64,000 bases of DNA, from contig NC_049989.1 in the NCBI RefSeq assembly GCF_000003815.2, positions 11,425,273-11,489,272 of the forward strand, given 5' to 3'. This DNA is from Branchiostoma floridae. Its lineage: Eukaryota; Chordata; Leptocardii; Amphioxiformes; Branchiostomatidae. The notes beneath the pieces are model-generated. The model was not told the origin of the DNA, made no database searches, and saw nothing but the letters and a program-made list of their open reading frames with translations. Below are positions 60,490 to 64,000 of the stretch, piece after piece (positions within the stretch are counted from its first letter, which is position 1; the number at the start of each line of letters is the position of its first letter). The position numbers were made by a program, and so were the translations under genes.

Positions 60490-62658
60490 ATGTCTGATGA
60501 GGGAAGCGTTGTCCAAGAAGCCGAGCATGCCGGGATATCCCGTATGCCCGTGTTTCCGGCCAGGCCCGTTGACATCTCGGCTGTCCGTCCGCGGAGGTGG
60601 CGGGAACCTAACTCCGACTGGCGCACCGTGGTCCGCCCGCCCACCACACCCAGCGGGGACTCCCCGTACGTCGCACCTGATCTCAGCGGACTGAAGATCA
60701 CAGACGACAACTCTGCCAATGCCTTCCGCATTGACGTCAATCTGTTGAAACAGAAGCAGGAAGATGTGGCACCAGAGGAGGCTTCTAACGACATGTATAC
60801 GATTACCAACGAGACAACAGGCACCCCACGCCACAGCATTAGCGATTCGTCCCTCCTAACGACTCCAGCATCTCCAAAAGCGCCAAAGCTAAAACCACAG
60901 CTTGGAGGAAAGAGCGGCACGCGTGGTCGAGCGGCTCGGCTGAGCACCTCGTCTTCTGCCGTCCCCGTGCGGGCGACGTTCCAGTATCCATACGCCTACG
61001 CACCATCAGGGAACGGGACGATACAGTACTCACCTGCAACACCTAGAAGGGATGACCCGCCGCGTCCTCCATCAAGACGGGGTCGCGATACAGCCGACAA
61101 TAAGTTTTCATTCGGAGGTTTTAGGCAGCAAAACGGTTTCGTATATGTAGACCACGATGACAATGTCGTACATCCTCCGCCTTCTGCCGCCAAGCCAAGG
61201 TTCCGGCGTCCCCGCACGATGTACAAAGTTGCCGCCTGTCAGGATATGTCCGTCTACGTCAAGATCGCGACAGAGGGGCGCGAGTCGTCAACACCTAGCG
61301 CTGCTCCAGAAACAAGAAAAGAGCTCTTAGCTTCTGATACGCCTCCGGGTTATGCAGAAGTACTTAAAATTGAGCATGCAGAGCCCCACGGCAAGGATGC
61401 GAAAGAGAACACTCCAGGATACATCCTATTTGAGTCGGAAAGCGGGCCAACGTCTGAAACTGGGGAAGAGATTGAAAATCAGGCTACAAGCGTGCAAACT
61501 GTGTCAGAAGGAAATGGCAACAGTGAGGCAAATCGTAATAACTACTGGTGGGAGGAAAAGCCATACAGTCATGTGGCCGGGTTTGATCCGGACGAGTACA
61601 TCCTTGATTTGTTTGACCAGGGAAGGATCACTGCTACTCAGAGGCGTCAGGCCTACAGTAGTGGTGTGGAGTTTCCAGATTCTGCCTACCACATCGAGCA
61701 GATGTTCGGACTGCATGGAGAGGAGAACGCCCTCTTCGTGGACGACAACGTTAACACTCCGGTTCATACAGTCAGGCAGTATTCGTTCGACGATCATGCT
61801 ATGGACTTACTCGTAGGCGCTGGAAATACCCATCAAACTGTTGATGATATTATCTACTCCTACGAGCACGGTGGTTTGGGGAATGGAGGAACGGGGAACC
61901 GCCATGTCGAGAATGACGAGAGAGCTTGGTCCAAGCTTTTGGGCGACTTGACTGAAGTGGAGGGACTCCTGGAGTCAAGCGAGCCTGTCGCGACGAACGT
62001 TGTGGGTCGACAGAGCGGAAGGAAGAAGCAAAAGAAACAGAAAGGCAAGAAGAAAGGATCCAACAAGAAAAGACTGAATGGTGTACCGGAGAGAAGAAAA
62101 TCAACAACGAAAAGCCCGAACCCATCTTTCAAGGAGATTGATTCAAGGGAGGTTTATGTGTCTCCAGAGTTGAACGAGTTGAAGCTAGCGCCGCCTGGCG
62201 AGACCCAGCTTACCGCCATGTACTCGGAGACGCCAGAGGAACGGCGCTACAGGGAGGTCCGAGACGTCAACAGGTACGTTACCATGATGGACAACAGAAA
62301 ATCCATCCTCGACCAGTTTGGACCGGATCCCACCGGTAAAAAGAAGTGTAAGAAGCCTCGCCCGGTCTCGCGGCCACATGACCCCCTCAGCTCACAGTTG
62401 GACGGTACAGAAGGTATGTACGATGCTGACGACACTTTGGGAGGAGGGACCCACATGACGGAAAACACCCAGAACGCCATCGCGTTCCTGTACGGGGACA
62501 AGGAAGTGTTCGAGAGGCGTCCTTCCGGATACTTCGCAAAAGCAGCAGCTGACTCAGCCGTCTGTCAGTCTCCGGTATCCATGGCAACGGACGATATTGA
62601 TGCTGACTTTGGAGGACCCGGGTATGATCCAGGTGAAGACTGGACAACCCTGGGTTGA
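60490..62658 (+). CDS. Large disordered protein, unknown family
   Basis: One long exon encodes 722 residues from MSDEGSVVQEAEHAG. The frame is open from 60451, but TTTTTTCTTCATCACAG at about 60462-60478 is a strong splice acceptor, so I start at the ATG at 60490, 12 bp into the exon. Composition is polar, rich in proline, serine, glutamate and arginine, with no signal peptide or membrane segment. More ordered-looking blocks are RRPRTMYKVAACQDMSVYVK (~250-270), GFDPDEYILDLFDQGRITAT (~367), SAYHIEQMFGLHGEENALFV (~400) and ERRYREVRDVNRYVTMMDNR (~588). A lysine-rich tract (KKQKKQKGKKKGSNKKR, ~516) could be a nuclear localisation signal. Two AATAAA signals follow. No family is recognised and no function is proposed. 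Codon use is GC-richer than the surrounding DNA. Confidence 0.85.
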   Translation: MSDEGSVVQEAEHAGISRMPVFPARPVDISAVRPRRWREPNSDWRTVVRPPTTPSGDSPYVAPDLSGLKITDDNSANAFRIDVNLLKQKQEDVAPEEASNDMYTITNETTGTPRHSISDSSLLTTPASPKAPKLKPQLGGKSGTRGRAARLSTSSSAVPVRATFQYPYAYAPSGNGTIQYSPATPRRDDPPRPPSRRGRDTADNKFSFGGFRQQNGFVYVDHDDNVVHPPPSAAKPRFRRPRTMYKVAACQDMSVYVKIATEGRESSTPSAAPETRKELLASDTPPGYAEVLKIEHAEPHGKDAKENTPGYILFESESGPTSETGEEIENQATSVQTVSEGNGNSEANRNNYWWEEKPYSHVAGFDPDEYILDLFDQGRITATQRRQAYSSGVEFPDSAYHIEQMFGLHGEENALFVDDNVNTPVHTVRQYSFDDHAMDLLVGAGNTHQTVDDIIYSYEHGGLGNGGTGNRHVENDERAWSKLLGDLTEVEGLLESSEPVATNVVGRQSGRKKQKKQKGKKKGSNKKRLNGVPERRKSTTKSPNPSFKEIDSREVYVSPELNELKLAPPGETQLTAMYSETPEERRYREVRDVNRYVTMMDNRKSILDQFGPDPTGKKKCKKPRPVSRPHDPLSSQLDGTEGMYDADDTLGGGTHMTENTQNAIAFLYGDKEVFERRPSGYFAKAAADSAVCQSPVSMATDDIDADFGGPGYDPGEDWTTLG

Positions 62659-62942
62659 GAGAATGTGGGTCAAGTTGTACCCACGCTGTGATCATCACGT
62701 GACATTTCATTGTAATGCGCTACTCAAGTCAAGATATACGTTTTATGTATCTTTATCACCGATACCTTTAGCTTGCTATGAGAACCTCCGTAACTTGACG
62801 TTGGTTCAGAGGTAACGTAGCATGCCAAATTGTAACAGAACACGTCTAAGTCATCATTGGGGCCCATATATACTGTACATTGTTTAGAGGTTACAGGCAC
62901 ATGTACCTTGTATATTTAACTACAACATGTACGATGTAGATA

Positions 62943-62948
62943 AATAAA
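62943..62948 (+). terminator. Polyadenylation signal of the 60490 gene
   Basis: AATAAA about 285 bp after the stop codon. A second AATAAA at 63275-63280 is an alternative. Confidence 0.55.
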
Positions 62949-63470
62949 AATTGACAATTGTCAGCGCTAATTTATTCCCTTCTTAAATCGTACCATATTG
63001 TATACGTTACACTGTGCAGTGCTGATTACATTTAGGCCAGGCAAATTTACTAAAACCTAGATTGCAGGAAAACCACTCAGTATCATTTTCTTGCACATTA
63101 TCATTTCTTCCAACGAATTATTGGACTTACACGTGCTAATTACTATCACATAGCATTATACATCCACATCCACTGTATCCATTTGCAGAAAAGCAGTGTT
63201 CTATAATCAACAGAAGTCAGATAATATTGGTCTGTTTCTGATGGTGAATTGACCCACATCAATGTCATTCATGAAATAAAGTTTGTGTTAGGCTTTAAGG
63301 GAGCCTTCTGAAGCGTTAACACAGGAATTTAATGAACTGCATTTTTCATGGATGTGGTGAAACCCATGTTATTTATACTTGTATGAAATCTATCAGCAAC
63401 TCATTACAACCTTTCACAAAAAAACACACGCACGAAAATCTCTCGTATTTCGATCTGGTTTTTATTGAAT

Positions 63471-63476
63471 GTTTTT
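63471..63476 (-). terminator. Polyadenylation signal of the minus strand gene at 63500
   Basis: AATAAA on the minus strand, 24 bp beyond the TAA stop at 63500-63502, giving a very short 3' UTR. Confidence 0.6.
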
Positions 63477-63499
63477 AGTCAGTACAGATAGCCGACATG

Positions 63500-63652
63500 T
63501 TAGAACACCATCTCGTGTGGGTATTGGCCGTTCTTGAGGGAGAAGGTGGAGCGCATGTAGCTCTTCAGGTGTTTCTCATTGGTGAGGAGTGGCAGGATCT
63601 GACTGTCCACTTTCACCTGGTCCTCCTTTCTCTCCTGACTCACAGAGTATTT
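63500..63652 (-). CDS. Terminal exon of an unidentified gene
   Basis: On the minus strand a CTCCCTCAG acceptor is followed by 50 codons and TAA. The residues begin KYSVSQERKEDQVKVDSQIL and end KSYMRSTFSLKNGQYPHEMVF minus its first residue. The composition is that of an ordered, conserved protein end, and the short tail to AATAAA supports a real terminal exon. The rest of the gene lies beyond the right edge. I do not recognise the family. It is convergent with the 60490 gene. Confidence 0.7.
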   Translation of the reverse strand, partial: KYSVSQERKEDQVKVDSQILPLLTNEKHLKSYMRSTFSLKNGQYPHEMVF

Positions 63653-63698
63653 CTGAGGGAGGAAAAACATTATGATTCAGTAACAATGCCTTACACAC

Positions 63699-63973
63699 CA
63701 GGGCTCGAAATACTTTTTTTCTGCATACCTGCACTGGTGCAGGTAACATTGAAAATTACCTGCACCACTCTAAATTTAGGAAGTACAGATCATACTAAAA
63801 TTGTTCAGAAATCATTGCTATTTTTTCTTTCATACTTTATAGGTGGTTACAGTCAATGCAGCTACTAACAATCCATACACACCTACATCATAGGACATTT
63901 ATGTATAAAACCCAGTACATGGACCAGTGCAGTTTACACTAACCTGCATATGCAAGTGGTATTTTGAGCCCTG
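63699..63973 (+). mobile_element. MITE, CAGGGCTCGAAAT family, copy 7 (internally deleted)
   Basis: CAGGGCTCGAAATAC and TATTTTGAGCCCTG ends are flanked by the 5-bp duplication CACAC (63694-63698 and 63974-63978). It lacks part of the right-hand ACCTGCAC block. It lies in the intron before the terminal exon at 63500-63652. Confidence 0.85.
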
Positions 63974-64000
63974 CACACCAACTTTTATCAAACAACACAT

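Noticed and set aside
60423-60947. 174-codon minus strand frame opposite the 722-residue coding exon
   Set aside because: A GC-rich antisense shadow of the real + strand frame.

Overview
The window looks like cephalochordate (amphioxus, Branchiostoma-type) genomic DNA. This is an inference from intron-rich, chordate-like genes with short phase-consistent exons, a dense load of small DNA transposons, and gene order. Reading left to right, the recognisable host genes are: a partial + strand gene of unknown identity (761-1990, running into an assembly gap); VPS29 (minus, 3273-8437, complete, 5 exons); RAD9 (plus, 8675-29214, complete, 14 exons); PPTC7 (plus, 34210-51586, complete, 6 exons); a large + strand coding exon for a 722-residue disordered protein of unknown family (60490-62658); and the terminal exon of an unidentified minus strand gene (63500-63652). 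VPS29 and RAD9 are head to head across a 237-bp shared promoter. VPS29, RAD9B and PPTC7 are also neighbours on human chromosome 12q24.11, so this is conserved microsynteny.

The most striking insertion is a 10.5-kb DNA transposon (9362-19888) inside RAD9 intron 2, ending only 31 bp before RAD9 exon 3. It has imperfect terminal inverted repeats of about 0.8 kb and subterminal tandem repeats at both ends. It carries two TATA-box genes on the minus strand. One (14657-17851, 3 exons) is a KDZ-superfamily (Kyakuja/Dileera/Zisupton) transposase. The other (12102-13303, 2 exons) encodes a protein whose main domain closely resembles the DNA-binding/dimerisation domain of the host transcription factor NRF1 (Drosophila EWG), followed by an octapeptide-repeat and basic tail. 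The left subterminal repeats contain a palindromic GC-rich motif that such a dimer could bind. A transposon with its own captured NRF1-type DNA-binding protein is the best candidate here for an undescribed system.

The second unusual structure is in VPS29. The 3' splice site and first half of the terminal exon have been amplified into a tandem array (about 3340-5500) of roughly eleven decoy copies in the preceding intron, and the array is itself split by a 1.2-kb Harbinger-like element with a TTA duplication.

Elsewhere, introns and intergenic DNA are filled with short elements. They include seven copies of a family with CAGGGCTCGAAAT ends (four with clean 5-bp target duplications), TA-flanked Tc1/mariner-like elements, TTA-flanked Harbinger-like elements, several foldback repeats and two LINE 3' fragments. 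A cluster of three RE1/NRSE-like sites lies between RAD9 and PPTC7 (31295-31393). Three runs of N (2070-2611, 10971-11531, 15366-15787) limit the reading.
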